A DNA stretch of 64,000 nucleotides from Ostrinia nubilalis (taxonomy: Eukaryota > Arthropoda > Insecta > Lepidoptera > Crambidae): positions 5,672,001-5,736,000 of the forward strand of contig NC_087099.1 of the NCBI RefSeq assembly GCF_963855985.1. Direction: 5' to 3'. Below are positions 24,746-38,401 of this stretch, piece by piece; positions within the stretch are counted from its first letter, which is position 1; every line of letters begins with the position of its first letter. Both the position numbers and the translations under genes were made by a program. The notes under the pieces were generated by a model. The model saw only the letters and a program-made list of their open reading frames with translations, was not told the origin of the DNA and did not search any database.

Positions 24746-25186
24746 TACAATATGTCTTGTAATAGAATAAAAGCAAGGGAAAGTTCATTTGATGTTTACA
24801 TTTTTTGTACCTTGCTTGAAGACAACTTTGCTGTTGGAAAGATTCTTGATTGCGTGGTGGTTTTTATGTTTATTAGGATTTTTTTTCTTGGAGCAGTATT
24901 TACGCAGTATTTTTTTAAGGCTTCCCTAAATAGAATGCGTACCTAGCGCGCGCTAGATTGTTAGCCTGACGTAGCGCTATAGCGCCGAATTGTGTATAGT
25001 CAAAAGATTCTGAAACATCAAGTGACAAAAATCGGAACATTAGTAATACAGTATTGATAGTAGCGCCTTCCTGTCATGTCATATCTGGGACGGTTCAGTA
25101 TTGGACAAATAGAATAAGGATAGTTTTATGTCAAACATAGCGCCGGCACTAGCAGTACGCAACTCTACTATACGCGGCGATACTTA

Positions 25187-25285
25187 TGCCCGTTTTCACC
25201 ATAAATCCCTAATTTTTAAGTGACCCCTATGTAAACAAAATTCCTGTTATTTGTTACTTAGAGATTAATGGTGAAAACGGGCATT
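25187..25285. mobile_element. About 97-bp MITE with TGCCCGTTTTCACCAT ends
   Basis: TGCCCGTTTTCACCATAAAT...TAATGGTGAAAACGGGCA, nearly palindromic throughout. Confidence 0.75.
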
Positions 25286-25413
25286 AGACTGAGTTGCACC
25301 ACCCAACTTTGACCGTAACTATGACGATAACCGGTGCTTTTTGTATGGAGTTTGACAGATTTTTGACGTTTGTTAAAGTCAAAGTAAAGTTAGGTGGTGC
25401 AACTCAGCCTTAG
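25284..25413. mobile_element. Small MITE, GGCTGAGTTGCACCA family
   Basis: TTAGACTGAGTTGCACCACC...GGTGGTGCAACTCAGCCTTA, abutting another MITE at 25187-25285. Confidence 0.75.
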
Positions 25414-26784
25414 GTACGCGTTCTATTTTGCGAAGCGTTTCGATTTTCAGTATTTTCAAAGTTTCATTTTTTTGCGAAAAATGCTAGTTTATGTAAATGC
25501 TTGGCTTCGTTCCATTCTTTCCTAACAAAAGCAAACTAACGGCTCCACGGATAATAGGTTTCAGAATGTGACCTCATTGACTAATGCACGTGCATTAGAG
25601 ATTGCGAATGGAGATGGCATCAAACTTTGCTTTCAATATGAAAACTTAGTTATTTGACCAAAGATAATTTATTTAAGTACGAATCCCCAGAGAGTCTCAA
25701 TAGTTTTGTTTACTCTAAGATTTAACCTTCGAACTTTTGAAGTAACTTATCTTCTGTTGTACAATTTGTACAAACAACTAAACAATTTCACACGTTGAAA
25801 TGTGACTAGGTATTTTACGCATATTTAATGACTTAAGACGACATACTTTAGTTACCTACTACTATTTAAAATACGAAATATTTCTTTACAGATTATATTA
25901 TAACATGATGTAGAGATTCTTAAACACTATTCCTTGTTTAAAAATGTAAGAGTTGTGCGTGTTGTGACCATTATAAGTATTCTAAGCTTCCAGTTGTTCC
26001 TGTGGATTCTATATTTGTGGGATGTGATATTCTAAACTACCTAGCAATTTGTTAAACTGATTGTTATAGGGTTACAATACAACGTCCATGTTCGACCCAC
26101 AAGATAAAATTAAATGATGTATCGATCGCTGAAATTGCGTAAGTGGTGCGTGTTAAACTAACGTTACTAGCAATATCTCGTAACAAACAAGCATCCATTT
26201 GTGTAGCAAAACTTTTCTTGTAACATCGAAAGGCGTGAGAGATGACCGAATGCGAGCCATTTGCTGCGGTGGACAACGTCTCATACAATGACAAATGTAG
26301 CCGGAGGTCCAAATTTATTGTAACAGATTGGATGGGTAGTCTCTTGAGAGGATTTGGGTTAAAATCTATAAAATCTGTTATTAAATATCAATACGTTTTG
26401 AAAATAGAGAAGGGATCGGTTTTAGGGATAATCGCTTAGAATTTGAACAATCCATTATTAATACAGCTGCTAGAACTGTCTATAGCTGAACCTAATCCTT
26501 ATTCCTTCCACATAATATGCAACAGTGCACCCTATAGAGTAATTAAATAATTGCAATATCTTTTATTTTATGCGCAGTCTTTTTTTGACGAAATAAATAT
26601 ATTTTTTAAGAATATCAGTAATTTGTATTGCAAAAGACAAGTATTGGTATATACTTCTAGCCTTCTCTATGCATTGTAAAGGTATTGGCGCTGCAAGACT
26701 TGAAGCGATCAATGCAAGCAAATAATTTGAAGCGGGAATGCGTATTCTGATTTGTGTGTATGTTTTTCATTCAAATTACATATA

Positions 26785-27471
26785 CAGGGTGGAAACGATA
26801 AGTGATCTCACTCGATAATTTCTAAACCATACAAGATATCGAAAAACTGGTTACTGACCCTGAAAGTGCTTTACGAACTCTTTCAAACGGTACCAATAAC
26901 AGGTTACAGAATAAACTGGAAGTATCTGAAAATTCAATGTTTCCAGCTTCCATACTAAATGTATGCCAACCACACAATATTAAGTGTAATTTTTAAAAAT
27001 TAAATAATGAACCTAAAAAAAACTCGTAAATTGCATTTTTATTTAAAATTATTCAAGGAAAAAATTAGTTTTAGGCTTTACTTGCTATAAAGTGTTGTAT
27101 CAAGTATCAAGAGATGAGTGCCATGACTGTGGTAGTACTAAATGTATGGGGGATGGAAACATTGGATTTTTGGATAGATCCAGTTTATTCTGTAACTTAA
27201 TATTGATACCGTTGGATAGAGCTCGTGAAGCACTTTTAGGATCAGTAACCAGTTTTACGATACCTTCTGTAGTTTTTAATATTATGAGGCTGTACCAAAT
27301 GTATGGAAGCCGGAAACATTGAATTTTCGGATAGATCCAGTTTATTCTGTAACCTGTTATTGGTGCCGTTTGAAAGAGCTTGTAAAGCACTTTCAGGATC
27401 AGGAACCAGTTTTTCGATATCTTGTATGGTTTAGAAGTAATCGAGTGAGATCACTTATCGTTTCCACCCTG
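26785..27471. mobile_element. 687-bp element, CAGGGTGGAAACG ends, TA-flanked
   Basis: Same ends and block structure as 23163-23841, about 3.6 kb away. Short frames within both copies are repeat-derived. Confidence 0.85.
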
Positions 27472-27479
27472 TATAGTGT

Positions 27480-29035
27480 TTGCCTCAACCTTCGTTGCGC
27501 GATACGGCAATCCTTACGAACTTTGTCGACTTTGTCGAGGCCGTTTTCAATCAAACTCTTTGGACGCGCACCTGGCCACTAAGAAACTTTTTATGTTTTT
27601 TCAGCCGCTATTGTCAATTGTTTTCCTCACTGACTTGTCGTTCAAGATGCGTGTTGTATGTAGTACAGTTCTAGCGATTAAAGAATTTATAAATTATTCT
27701 TTTTTCGTTCATAATTAGCGTAAATTCAAACATTAATGTTGCAGAGCAAATGGCTAAACTAGAAATTATTAAGGCACCAGCATTGCCAGCACAATCATTT
27801 ATGGATGCGCTGCGTGCACAAATCACACAAACGAAACCGCTGGGAGCGTTTCAAAACATAATGAGTTACGAGTAATACATAGTTACATACGACAGCATAT
27901 CACACTGTATTCTCATCTTTGTTGCAAAATGATCCTTAATACAACTACTTAACCACTCACAATCATAGTGTTAAGTTTGACGTGTCGTCATGGGTCATTG
28001 CAAAAGAACCAATGGACAGACAATATCAATGGACTTATAAGTAAGTGTTTCAAACGTAGAGCAATTTGAGGTACAAAATTAATTATGTACCTACTAGTTC
28101 CTGGAAGATTAAAATATGTAGGTTCCTGCAAGAAAACTGGAGATCAAATTAAATTGATTTTTGATTTCGTGGGCATTCCAGCCAGCCTGTCGCGCCAGCC
28201 TGCACAAGATTTAAAGTTTTGCTTGAGATGAAGACGAAGTAGACTTTTGTTGTGTCTTCAAACTCTTAAGAAACACATTACCGTAGGAACAGTTCTGTTG
28301 CTATGGGACATGTAAGTTTACTAAGTATTCTAGCTGCTATATTTCTGCTTTAGAAGAAGTTTTGAAGCATTTTTAAAAGACTTGAATCCTTTGTGTTACT
28401 GGTAAAGGTTTTGATAGCGTTAATTGACACTAATTCAACAATCTTTACGAAGACTGTTGAGTTTGTATGTAATCAAGTTCCTTAGACGTGCGAACTGGCC
28501 ACTAAGAAAATTTCTATACGCGGCGATTTTCAATTGTTATCTATCTTACAACTTTTCGCGCTACACGAAATCCTTTTTTGAAAACGTTCTAAATCTTTTT
28601 AGAAACCAAGAAAAGGTTTACTGCAGATCCAAGTCTAAAGAAAAACGCTGGTTTATCAAAAAATCCCGCTAAAAGAAAACTGCTGTAGATAGGTGGCGAA
28701 GCTAATTCCTGAGTGTTTGTGGACTGAAATAGTTTCAAGACCTTTGAGCTTCGTGTTTAAGTTGCTAGCCGGAATGCCTTTTAGAAATTTGTGAAGTAAA
28801 AATATTGCTTGTAGTGATTAGTGACGTAGGATAAGTATTTTATTAGTAAGGAGATCAAAAGATATGAACTATAAACATATTAGAACTATTTAAATCTAGC
28901 TGTTATAAACATCTTATTAACATAAAAAATATTACAACTAGCTACAAACTTATTATTGTATCCATTAAAACTGCAAAATAGATTCTCAATTAAAACAAAA
29001 CTAACTAGGTACATACAAAAAACACCAATTATATT
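27480..29035. other. No gene recognised
   Basis: Two short blocks (near 27510-27590 and 28430-28510) share TTACGAA...GTTGACT/GACTTTGTC and CTGGCCACTAAGAAA phrases, so a diverged duplicated repeat is likely; no protein family is recognised. Confidence 0.4.
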
Positions 29036-29037
29036 AT

Positions 29038-29127
29038 CAACCGTAACAATCGGTGTTTTTTGTATGGAGTTTGACAGATTTGTGACGTTTGTTATAGTTA
29101 AAGTAAGATGGTGTAACCCAGCCTTAA
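29038..29127. mobile_element. Small MITE, truncated copy
   Basis: Keeps TTTGTATGGAGTTTGACAG and GGTGTAACCCAGCCTTA; the other end is lost. Confidence 0.65.
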
Positions 29128-29511
29128 AGCACTAAATCTAGTCAGCCGTAGCCAAATTTTCTGCTCTAGAAACTAATTGAAACATTTATCCAGAGATCAA
29201 TTTCATTCGGACTCGAATACGAGTCCAAAAACAATGCAATTTTATCGTGGATGAAATTTTATGTTATCAAATGCCAGACAGATTAAAAATTGCTGAGAAA
29301 TAATGGACACCGGCGATCGACATGTCCTTACATCTCTACAATATTGCAGTGACTGAAATATTCAAACATATTGTGTATCTTTGCTAATATTCATTTAAAA
29401 TTTATCTGACTGTATAAGAGCAGATTTTGTATGTTCTGTGTGTGAAGAGTTAAGTAAGTAACAAAATTTCAGGACCGTCGAACAGATTGGAAAATTTCTT
29501 TTATTACTTTA

Positions 29512-29713
29512 CTAGCGACCGCCTGCGACTACGGGCGCGTGCATTCCGTTTTACCCTCTTAGGGATGGAGTTTAGTAAAATCCGTTCTTAGTGAGCACCG
29601 TTCGAAAAGGAACCCCCATGCAAAATTTGAGACTCTTAGCACTTGTAGTTTCTGAGATTTTGTGATGAGTGAGTTAGTAATACAGTGACCTTTTGCTTTT
29701 ATAGATATAGATT
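29512..29713 (-). mobile_element. Helitron-like element (GCGACTACGGGCGCG subfamily)
   Basis: On the minus strand it ends with the hairpin and CTAG (CTAGCGACCGCCTGCGAC on the plus strand). Its body (GAACCCCCATGCAAAATTTG) is shared with 38402-38588. Confidence 0.6.
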
Positions 29714-30070
29714 TTAAAAGGTTTTGTCTCAGATAGACTACAGGCTACGAACAGACAGTAGTGCCATTTGTCAAACTGTATATTTATTTACATAATTTCT
29801 ATTAAATTAAAGATTCTATTAGAAATTAAGTTAATGTCCATCAATTAATTAATAATATTAATTAGTTAGGCGTCGCTCTAAAGTAAAATCTATCAAGCGA
29901 CATCTGTGAAAATATAATAATTATTAATTAACAAAAACGTGGCAAGTCTAGACTTTCAGAAACTGATTATTATTAATTTCATAAAATAGGGAACATAACT
30001 AATTAACTAACCTTAGTAGCTTGTATAATTGGGTTCTGTTTCACACTAAATTCAGACATCTAAAAGCTAA

Positions 30071-30182
30071 AGGCTTGGCTGAGTTACACCATCTTAATGT
30101 AACTTTGACAAATGTCAAATTCTATACAAAAAGCACCGGTTATTGTTATTGTTACGGTTAAAGGTGGTGCAACTCAGCCTTA
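30071..30182. mobile_element. Small MITE, GGCTGAGTTGCACCA family, inverted
   Basis: AGGCTTGGCTGAGTTACACC...GGTGGTGCAACTCAGCCTTA with the inner part in reverse orientation. Confidence 0.72.
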
Positions 30183-30473
30183 GTGCTTGTTAAGTCAAAG
30201 ACAGCTACGAGAATAGTTAGGTAATGGGTAAGAAGCATTGAAAATGATTAATATCTAATGAATAGGACACGTTTGGTTTAGCCACAATGTGCTGTACTGA
30301 GTCTGACACCAAAATTAAGGTCGTTATATTGAAAGACGAGCGAGATAATGACATTGTAACTTGCTAGTCAGCCCTCTGTAGCATTAAACTTTATCTAATT
30401 TGTCAAACGCTAAGTCTAATAAGATAATAAGTACAAGTAACAAAATGTATTAACTGATCAAAGTAACAACTTA

Positions 30474-30875
30474 GGTCTATTCCACTTTGATCACCTGGCT
30501 TTGATCACCCAGGTGATCAAAGTGGACTCTAAGCGACAATTTGGTGTACATTGATCACCCATGGATAAGATGACCTGGGTAATTTTAAAGTGAACTCCAA
30601 TTAAATCATTATTTTAGTTTCCTTCGATCACCTATAAATAAATCAGATCTCCTCTGAATAGTCAAACTGTTGTACTTCATATTTTGTTTTGTAACATTTT
30701 TTAATATTTTCTAAAAACTGCAACAAACGGGTTTATGATCAAAGGAAACTAAAATAATAATTAATGTGCAGTCCACTTTCATCACCCAGGTCTTCTTATC
30801 CATGGGTGATCAAAGGACACCAAATTGTTTGATCACCTGGATGATCAAAGCCAGGTGATCAAAGTGGAATAGACC
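30474..30875. mobile_element. 400-bp MITE rich in GATCACC
   Basis: GGTCTATTCCACTTTGATCA is mirrored at the right end. GATCACC or GGTGATC occurs about ten times, making several nested small hairpins. No target duplication is clear. Confidence 0.8.
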
Positions 30876-31692
30876 ACAAATTAAGGTGACAAAATACATA
30901 AAAATCTAAGCTTGATGTAAAACTTTAACTCAATGTAAAAAATATATTTACATAACCAATGCCTATATCTAACTCGATAAAAATACTACATTATTCAAAA
31001 TCAAAGCTTTTATTCAGTACTTAGGTCCTTTCCAGGGCGCTTATACACGTCTCAAATAAAGCATTGACCACGAAGGAGCAGGTAATATTATTTACTGATT
31101 TTTTTGATTAATTCTTAAAAGATACGAGACCAAAACACACTTGTCATGAAAGCTTCTTATGGAACACCCACGAAAAGGTTACTGACTTTGAAAACAATAT
31201 TAACAAAACATGGGTACGTTTCTGTAACGTGGAATCGCTATAATAAGTATAATGCTTGTCGGTAGAAAGTACAAACACGCCGCCCACATAGTAAATAGCT
31301 GGAGGAGTTTCATAAATGTTACATACTGTTTTTAGCTCTCATATAGACTTCTACAAAGCCCCTTCAAAGAGTTCTGTTAGCTTTCCAACGTCTAAGCAAC
31401 AACAACTTGTTTTGTTTAGCCTTAGACTTAAAGATGTATGTAAATGGCTGTAATATTACCGTTGGAAAGGTATTTTACACAGGGTATACCTATGAAGTGG
31501 TTTCGTTAGGTACGGAATATAGTTGGTCAGGCTAGTAAGAGTATAAAGCTGAATACGTCATCTGTGTGCTTACTGCTTACCATGAGTTTACGTTCGGTGA
31601 GCTCGCTAGCGAGTGCGTCAAAAAAAATCTATGAAGATGTTCGTTTCCTTCGATAAAGTAGCCGCTAGGGGCGGTGTACCCTATCCATACAT

Positions 31693-31818
31693 TTAGGCTG
31701 AGTTGCACCAATTACTTTAACAGTAACTACTTATAACAATGACCGATGTTTTTGAATGGAGTTTGACAGATTTTTGACGTTTGTTAATGTTAAAGTAAGA
31801 TGATGCAACTCAGCCTTA
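31693..31818. mobile_element. Small MITE, GGCTGAGTTGCACCA family
   Basis: TTAGGCTGAGTTGCACCA...GATGCAACTCAGCCTTAA with GGAGTTTGACAGATTTTTGA inside. Confidence 0.75.
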
Positions 31819-31819
31819 A

Positions 31820-33195
31820 TGTCACTATTTACGCAGTCGCTACACACCTAACGTAAACTGGTAAGCACACTGAATTCAGTCAGTAATACCGCATCGAAGG
31901 AAACAACAAAATAGGAAGGTAAATTCTAGGAAGTCGAGTCGGAAAACCTATAGTTTGTAAAATGCAATGCGTTGGTCATTTCATTGTACACACACATTTG
32001 ACGAAAGACTGAATACTATTTTTTTTGAACCCAGATACCTGACCCGTAAGTTATCCTGTTTTTAATTCAACTTTAACGAATTGCCAAAGTTGCTATAAGG
32101 TACTCAAACCTCGTGCGAAATCGTAAGCGAAACGTTAGCATTATTGTTGTAAACACATTTCTGTCCCTCTCCTTTCCGCACTGTAATTAGAGCTTTATGA
32201 AAATTGCGTCGTCGGCTCTTTGAAATAATAATGCGGTAACATACGCTGCTAGCTGTCGTGGCCCTTTCTGTCGCTTGAATATTCTCTTTCATCACGAACC
32301 AACACGAATGCTCATGTGGCCGCCCAAACAAATGAAGAAAACATATTCTAACGGCAATGGATGACTGAGCTCGACAGTTTAATCATGGCTGCAGATCTTT
32401 TAATTCCAAATCCAATTTCAGTGTATCAAAGACAAATGCATTCGGGAGAGTCGGTTTGAAATTCGATGTTTGTGGTTGTGCATGTGGTTTTTCGATGATA
32501 TTGACTTGCCAGTAGAGTAGAGACCAGTGTAAATATTATATGGACTCCCAATAAGTGTCACTGGTTAAAGTAATTAATTGGACTATTAACAATGAATGTT
32601 TTCTACCATAATCTACGGTACTTAGACTAATCTGTTTGGTTTTAGTATCGGTCAAGTGTCTGCAGAGGAGTGGCAGTATTAAAAAAAGACCAAGTATCAT
32701 AATCAGCGTATCATAAATGCTATAAGAGGGCTAAATCCATTTAATACTCAGAATTAAAAAGCGTAAATCAGATAAAGTCCGAGATTTTTGATGACGTAAA
32801 AAGGTACAGGATACAACCATAATTAAATAACGGCCTTCAGTATTTCATTTGGGCACAAAATCTGCTTCACAGGGGCCATAAGCCTAACTTATACGGGCGA
32901 ATTGGGCCAGCATAAATATTACATAAACTGATATGGACCTTGTTTTTTGGGTATCATGTGTTCCCCGAAAATTGGGTGATTTGTGAATGGTGAGGTTTGT
33001 TGGAAATCCTCGAGGTTTATGAATATAAAAATATACTTAAGACCTCGTTTTTACATAAAAGGTACTTCTGATTCATGCAATTTATATTTCCATTTGTGTG
33101 GAATATGAAGATAACTGGAAAATAATTCAGGTTGGTAATTAGATGGTTGAATCACAGTGAAAAACTTTTAACTTAACAATACGACGAAGATCCTT
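31820..33195. other. No gene recognised
   Basis: The 75-codon minus frame at 32104-32331 has no known motif. Confidence 0.45.
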
Positions 33196-33206
33196 GCTAG
33201 CAAAAA

Positions 33207-33340
33207 TCATCATCATCATTTCATCAACAGGACGTCCACTGCTGAACATAGGCCTCCCCCAATGACTTCCACATCGCACGGTTGGTAGCGGCCTGTATCC
33301 AGCGCCTTCCTGCTACCTTTATCAGGTCGTCGGTCCACCT
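33207..33340 (-). mobile_element. RTE-type LINE 3' scrap
   Basis: (TCA)n tail, GGACGTCCACTGCTGAACAT, ending at CGGTCCACCT, nearly where the copy at 13918 also ends. Confidence 0.8.
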
Positions 33341-33767
33341 AAAATGACACTTTGATAAATCCTAGTTCGTTATCGTTTCACTTTCCACTGTTGTCAGATG
33401 TACCTAAATAACTACTAATTTATGTCGTACCTATATCTACCATGTAGCGTAAGATATTGTCTATACGTACTAGGTACATATTTTGTCATTCATCTGGCCA
33501 TATCGTACTTAATATTTAATTTTTATTTATTTAGGTAGGTACCTACTTGTTAAGAACTTTCTCGTAAAAGGAAATGTTGAGCCACAAACTTACGAATATC
33601 AGATGACATTTTTACTATCGAACATTCTGCGGAAGAAATATCAAAGTTCAAATCTACGTTTCATAAATAAAATGAGTTTTCGATACTGAACTTTTTATCG
33701 ATGCTGTGGAACTGAGCTTCGATTGAAGACGAGCCGGCGTTAAGCTCACCCCTAGGGGTTGGTTCAT

Positions 33768-34331
33768 GGCCTGTATTACGAAACGATCCTCGATTGAACC
33801 CAAGAATATACCTCTTCTGTTCTCACCATGGTCTCTAAATTCTACCATCTTTCTTTGCCCTGATCATCACTTTCAATCATGTGAGATGCAGGTCAAGAGC
33901 TATCTACCCTTGTGGTTAAAAAAGCTACTTGTGTTGTGGTTAAAAGGTTATATTGAGCTTGGGTCTTAGGTAATTTATAGGTATAGCGTTTGTATATAGT
34001 TTTTAATTTTTAAGTTCACTGTAATTAATTGTAAATAACTGTAAATAAAATATAGTACGTATAAATTAACACAATAATTATTGTAGAGAGTATCACAAAT
34101 AAAAGCAGAACACTTTTCCACCGGTATAGCGGTAAATTCAGCGGTTAGTGTCTGATGTATGTGAGCGGCGAGGGAGGGGTGACATTGACAAATTATGACG
34201 TGACAAAGCTTAAAAATCTGAAAGTGATCTGAATTCTCGCTGACGTTGACTGTCACAAAAACACCCGGAACTCGGAACTGAGTTACTAAGCGCTAGACCT
34301 ACAGTTTTAAGCTTTGTTTCGTAATACGGCC
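33768..34331. mobile_element. Possible MITE with GGCCTGTATTACGAAAC ends
   Basis: GGCCTGTATTACGAAAC at the left and GTTTCGTAATACGGCCC at the right, 564 bp apart. Inner sequences pair poorly, so it may be two separate copies of one end. Confidence 0.45.
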
Positions 34332-34334
34332 CGC

Positions 34335-37030
34335 ATTTTCTGTTCTATCGGACGCTGCAGCACTGTTCCTGAACACTTTAGAATAAAATACACGGAAAAT
34401 TGTTCAAGATAGTCCATTTATCTTTCTGTAGAGTATAATGTTGCTTTAAGTTTAGATCCTTTTTCAAATATCTTTAAGCGATTAGCACCTTACTTGCATC
34501 TGAAATGCTGCGAAACGTACTGATATTTTATTATAGAGGTAACGTTAAGATTATCACTCGGGGTTGGTTCTATCTTGAAACACTTCGAGGATAAAATACC
34601 TACAAGGAAAGTTGACGAGATGGTCTGTTTATTATTGTTGGGCATTTAATTGTATATCTTTTTTTACCAAACATGTAGTGAAAAGGGGTAATATGATCAC
34701 AGTTTCCAACAGTCGTAAGCACATTCTGACAATGTTAACAAGCTCAAGAAAACCTATATATCTAAGAATTGACAAGTTATTTTAAAGCATCCCCAAATTC
34801 TTCACAAGGAAGCTTTCAGCTTAAACTAATCCCTGTCGGATAAATCTGACACTAAGTCGCCTCAATACCGCGAAATCCACCTCTGAGCAGGAAAATAAAA
34901 GATTGGAATAGTTAAATGCAAACAGGATGAGATGGGAGTGCGCCTTCGATATTGGAACCAGAATATAATATTAAGTAGACAAAGTAATCCGTGAATTTAT
35001 ATAAAAACGAGCCCCTCGACAACATAAACAAAATAGGGCGAAGATAGAATCATAATCAGCAATTGGTTTGCCTTAGACTCCTCGCAGATTAGAGTAAAAG
35101 ACTTTTATTCCGTCGATTGGTTGGCTTTTTTATGAAGAATCGGCCGATACCAAATAGAAGTGAGTGCGCACTTCTACCTATACATTGTCATACTGATCAA
35201 GTGATCAATAGCTGAATCTAACTATGGCCGACAAAAAGTCTGTATTCTGCGGCTTCAAATATTCGCATAGTGTTCCACATTAGCGAAAAACGCGACGCTA
35301 CGATGACGTTAATTTTGTCGCAATCGCCAAATTAACGTCATCCTCTGCTTGTAGCGTTCAGCATTATACGGTACCTACTAAATCACGAAATGCGACCTGT
35401 AAAAGCCGTATTACGTAGCGTCGTTTATCGTCGCGTCGCGTTTGAAGCTGTGTGCAAGCAGAATTTAAAAGACTTTCAATCTGCAATAAAATCTTTGACC
35501 ATTGTCAACGTTACAAAACGATACATTTGGCATCGTTAACTGTTAACTTGAAACTAGCCATTAGGGCAGACATGTAAGACGGGTATTTCTAAACTGCAAC
35601 CAACTTTCTTGAAGTCTGTTCAGTACGGCTCATTGTGAAAGCAAGTGGGTTTCAAAGGCATCTCCTTTATAGCTAATGACGTTCATAATAAAGTTTTTGT
35701 CGGCGCTTTTACAGGGACTTCTGCGGGGTGTGAGATAGTTTTAATTAAATGCTAATTTCCTTGCGAAAACTGCTGATTACTTTTGTTTATTGAGAGAAAA
35801 TTATAAGCTGAATTTAAAATAAGGTTAAAGTTATTGTGGATGATCCATCTTTCTATTCAGTAGCTGGTCTAATAAAAAATAAAGACTCGAGCAAGGACAA
35901 AAGTCAAGTAATAAAACTTGCATCTGAAATGCAAGTGTTACTTATAAATAAATTATTTGCGAGTAGCAGTGGCTCGTGTCAAGCAACCTTTTTAAAGTTT
36001 ACTAAAATCTTTTCGTACTCTGTTATTTTCTTTCTAGCTGCTTTTTATTCACGAATCGGGTTGAAGTTAATTAAGTTTGCGTCACACATTTTCTCTTTTT
36101 ATCAGTTATGATTATTACCCGTTTTAAGACAGAATTCCCGAGCAAGAAGTAAACATAGGCAATGTTTCGGATTATTCAGATATAAAAGATGTAAGAAAAA
36201 TACAAAAGTATTGTTTAAAAGTTCACAAAGAGTCAGGATCAGTATGTTTGACTTCGTGACCTTTAATTTTACCTTTAATTTAAGCGGTCTTTAAACTGTT
36301 CAATATAATCTCGAAGTTTTGGGATGAAATGGGCCATTCAAATAACCGTGGCACCTAATCTGAAGTCGCAATTTGATATAATATAGCGATTAATAAATAA
36401 AATGCGTCAAAGTTACTGCGAACTTCGTGCATTATTCAGGGACTGAAATTTTCTGGGTTTAAATGACCCTTTATCTTTTACAAAACGCAGATGTAATTCA
36501 TACGTTAATACGAAATTTCACCGTATCTGCCGTAGACAAGACAAGAACTTCGTCGGACCTAGCTACGAAAATTTGTCGTATCTAGCGCAGACAAGGAGTA
36601 TTTCTTGGTCAGCGCCGGAGTAATGTACCTACAACGGTTCGTGTTTAAAAACGTCACGAATTCTTACGTGTAGGCTCGACGACTTTTCTTAGCGTATACA
36701 AGCGGCCTAAGTGTCACTGTCATTCTTATTTTTCATCAGATGAGAACAGGTCAAAAGCTTCTCCGTACTGGGTAAAAAAGTACGATTTAGCAGTGGACTA
36801 CTCGAATGTTGCCTCTATCGAACTTCTTATAGTACCTACCTAGTTTAGATTTTCGTGAATTTCATTCTTTAACTAAATATTAATTATTGCAGCATAGTCA
36901 GGGAATGTAAAGCAGGCGTGTATACAGGTAAAGTTACTAAATGTAATATTATACACGTACGGCTTTCCAGTACCTATCTTGCACATTTTAATACTAGATT
37001 GAGATCTAAATTACGTGGGCGTTTAACCCA
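34335..37030. other. No gene recognised
   Basis: A 91-codon frame at 35836-36111 is unremarkable. Around 35290-35450 there are mirrored GATGACGTTAATTT / AAATTAACGTCATC pieces, a diverged hairpin. Confidence 0.45.
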
Positions 37031-37053
37031 TGCTATAATATAATATAATATAA

Positions 37054-37135
37054 CCCGAGCAACTGCACGCAGGAGGATTTAATGAATGCTGCTGACAACG
37101 CCACTCTTGTAGCGGAGTTTTGGGCTGACGAAGAC
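37054..37135. repeat. Dispersed repeat (same family as 46038-46112)
   Basis: Shares CAACTGCACGCAGGA and TGACAACGCCACTCTTGTAG. A short ATATA run precedes it. Confidence 0.6.
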
Positions 37136-37386
37136 GAACACGTGCTAAAATTATGTAGACAATCAGCAGAGGCAAATATTAGTGCCAATTATAATTTCTG
37201 ACGTTGCATAGTATCTCGATGTTTGCCTTTGACACCTGTATGATACACCTTGAAGTGTAGGTATATTAATTTGTTTACATGAGTAATATTTGTTGGTAAT
37301 TGTTTTCAGTAAGTTGTGAATATTCATTAATAGGTAGGTACTTTTCAGTGTCATTGGTTTTTGAATAAATACTTAATAGTAGGAGA

Positions 37387-37472
37387 CTTGACCTTCATTT
37401 GTTAGGTTTTTATTGGCGGTCAAGCAATAGATCCTAGCTACATGGGATTTATTGTCAGCGGTAGGAATGAGA
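37387..37472. repeat. Dispersed repeat (same family as 50560-50642)
   Basis: Shares the CTTGACCTTCA...GGTTTTTATTGG...TAGATCCT block order. Confidence 0.5.
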
Positions 37473-37633
37473 GGTAAGAATAGTTCCGAGAGGACTGTAG
37501 GCTAAAACCTTTACTGCAGTATACACTGCTGTGCAGTCGCGCTCTTGCAATGGAGACCAAAAGATCTGATGGTAATGATGATCATTAATAAATTATTGAT
37601 ACTTAGATTAATTTATCTACCAAAGTATTTCGT

Positions 37634-37935
37634 TCCTTAGATAGATAGATAGATAAATGGTTTATTTGCAAAACACATTGACACACTAGAAGCAAAACGT
37701 AAGATTAATAAACACAGGAGTAGCAGGAAAGATATAGTACATTACAAAGAGAAAGAAAGAAAATCCTGCGCGCTAAGGTATAAGTGTGCCGCAGCGATGC
37801 AAAAAAGCAGAGAGCTCAGTGTAGACACTGCTCTGAAATGAGCAGAACACTGATTTTCAGCTCTTGCTTGAAAAAAAAAGAAGGAAAAAAAAAAGAAGGA
37901 AGACGCACGTGAATGGTAGAGAATAAGGTGGTGAA
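37634..37935. repeat. Simple-sequence stretch
   Basis: (GATA)n near 37637-37655 and purine runs (GAAAAAAAAAGAAGG) near 37867-37905. Confidence 0.7.
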
Positions 37936-38401
37936 AATGTTGTACTATTGTAAACCTACATAAATATCAGAAATTAGGGAAATATAATAACTATAACTAT
38001 TGTTCTTATATGGTTTATACATACATATACTATCTGTCTATGAAAAGGAGTATGAGACTTAATAGTGTAAAATGGAGAATTTAGTTCTTTGAAATTCCTT
38101 CCTCCAAATGACGTCCACTGCTGGACAAATAAACTGTTAATCAAACAAAACCCATCAAAAACGTATTCCAGCAGGAATATGCTCGTAAGTATAACAAATT
38201 CACTCATTAACTGTTAAGTGCAAACACCAGTTTGGCATGCGTCCATTAGCGGTGTACTGAAGTTACCTAATTCACAGTACGGTTAATGGTACGGCATAAA
38301 AACAGTACAAATTCGAAACTCGAACTTTGTTCATCTGCATCTATTAATTTTAGTCTACAAACCGTAGTTTTAGGCTTAATAACACTGAAACTTATAATTA
38401 A

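Noticed and set aside
35836..36111. 91-codon frame starting MDDPSFYSVAGL
   Set aside because: Low-complexity Ser/Phe/Lys content, no known motif, no promoter or splice support.
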